From assembly GCF_000698575.1 (NCBI RefSeq), contig NZ_JFHD01000032.1:1-64000 (forward strand): DNA of 64,000 bases, written 5' to 3'. Numbering within the stretch: position 1 is the first letter of the stretch; each line of letters begins with the position of its first letter. The DNA is from Caballeronia zhejiangensis. Its GTDB lineage: Bacteria; Pseudomonadota; Gammaproteobacteria; Burkholderiales; Burkholderiaceae. The position numbers and the translations under genes were made by a program. Below the pieces are notes generated by a model. The model was not told where the DNA came from. It worked only from the letters and a program-made list of their open reading frames with translations, and did no database searches. Shown here in pieces: positions 63,727 through 64,000 of this stretch.

Positions 63727-64000
63727 ATGTCTGAAGCTTCGAAATCGCCGCCACGCCTGATTCTGGCGTCCAGTTCACCTTACCGGCGCGAATTGCTCGA
63801 ACGCCTGCGCATTCCGTTCGACGTCGTGTCGCCCGATATCGACGAAACGCCGCTCGCCAACGAAACGCCCGAAGCGACCGCGGTTCGGCTCTCGATCGCC
63901 AAGGCGCGTGCGGCGGCCGGACGGAGCGGCAACGACGCGAACGCCCTCGTGATCGGCTCGGATCAGGTGGCGACCTTCGACGGCAAGCAGATCGGCAAGC
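63727..64000 (+). CDS. Maf-family nucleotide pyrophosphatase (cut by window end)
   Basis: First 91 codons of a Maf/YceF-like enzyme that hydrolyses modified or non-canonical nucleoside triphosphates. The N-terminal 'LILASSSPYRRELLERL' loop and 'SPDIDETPLANETPE' are family marks, and 'VIGSDQVATFDGK' contains the catalytic Asp. Text resembles the YceF (7-methyl-GTP) branch more than the dTTP/UTP branch, but this is not certain. ATG 63727; divergent from yceD, as in E. coli. Confidence 0.92.
   Translation, partial: MSEASKSPPRLILASSSPYRRELLERLRIPFDVVSPDIDETPLANETPEATAVRLSIAKARAAAGRSGNDANALVIGSDQVATFDGKQIGK

Overview
The window is a contiguous, GC-rich stretch of chromosome that reads as core genome of a beta-proteobacterium in Burkholderia sensu lato (Burkholderia, Paraburkholderia or Caballeronia type). 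This rests on the protein sequences and on gene order: rlmE-ftsH-folP-glmM, pstSCAB-phoUBR, EarP next to an EF-P that carries Arg32, rpoE-rseA-rseB-mucD followed by lepA-lepB and rnc-era-recO-pdxJ-acpS-nagZ, and yceD-rpmF-plsX-fabHDG-acpP-fabF. The genus cannot be fixed from the sequence alone. Coding density is high and most genes lie on the minus strand.

Layout. 1-731: the C-terminal part of an IS110-type transposase and a hairpin repeat, the only clearly mobile material. 732-7503: the phosphate operon pstSCAB-phoUBR, transcribed leftward from a good Pho box at 7574-7591. 7725-12944: rlmE-ftsH-folP-glmM. 13230-14814: YhbY, a DUF4149 membrane protein and greA. 14929-19660: carA-carB with a strong promoter and a leader of about 260 nt. 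19697-22702: an MFS transporter and the lytic transglycosylase MltD. 22867-25923: gloB divergent from a methyltransferase-rnhA-dnaQ operon, then tRNA-Val. 26017-33546: DUF2214 protein, an unassigned membrane protein, a GT4 glycosyltransferase, an ABC exporter and otsBA (trehalose). 33811-37051: a SCO1/CtaG-like pair, a GNAT protein, tRNA-Cys, two identical tRNA-Gly genes and pgsA. 37161-43455: uvrC, earP, efp, a BON lipoprotein and an NtrC-like response regulator. 43503-56496: nagZ-acpS-pdxJ-recO-era-rnc, lepB-lepA, and the sigma-E operon rpoE-rseA-rseB-mucD plus a glutaredoxin-like gene. 56528-63404: the fatty-acid cluster. 63727-end: a Maf pyrophosphatase cut by the window edge.

How the parts work together: phosphate sensing and uptake (Pst/PhoU/PhoBR); envelope stress control by sigma-E, its anti-sigma pair and the DegP-like protease; fatty acid and phospholipid synthesis (fab genes, plsX, acpP, acpS, pgsA); cell wall turnover (glmM, mltD, nagZ); translation and RNA maturation (rlmE, efp/earP, era, rnc, lepA, rpmF, tRNAs); and DNA repair and fidelity (uvrC, recO, rnhA, dnaQ).

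No phage, CRISPR array, defence island, secondary-metabolite cluster or convincing new multi-gene system is visible. The best leads are single-locus: an NtrC-like regulator whose GAFTGA motif and Walker B glutamate are both altered, a probably leaderless rnc gene, long disordered tails on RNase III and RecO, two tRNA promoters sharing a long -10/discriminator block, a palindrome upstream of rpoE, a long carA leader, and two intrinsic-terminator hairpins on the plus strand with no plus-strand gene ahead of them.
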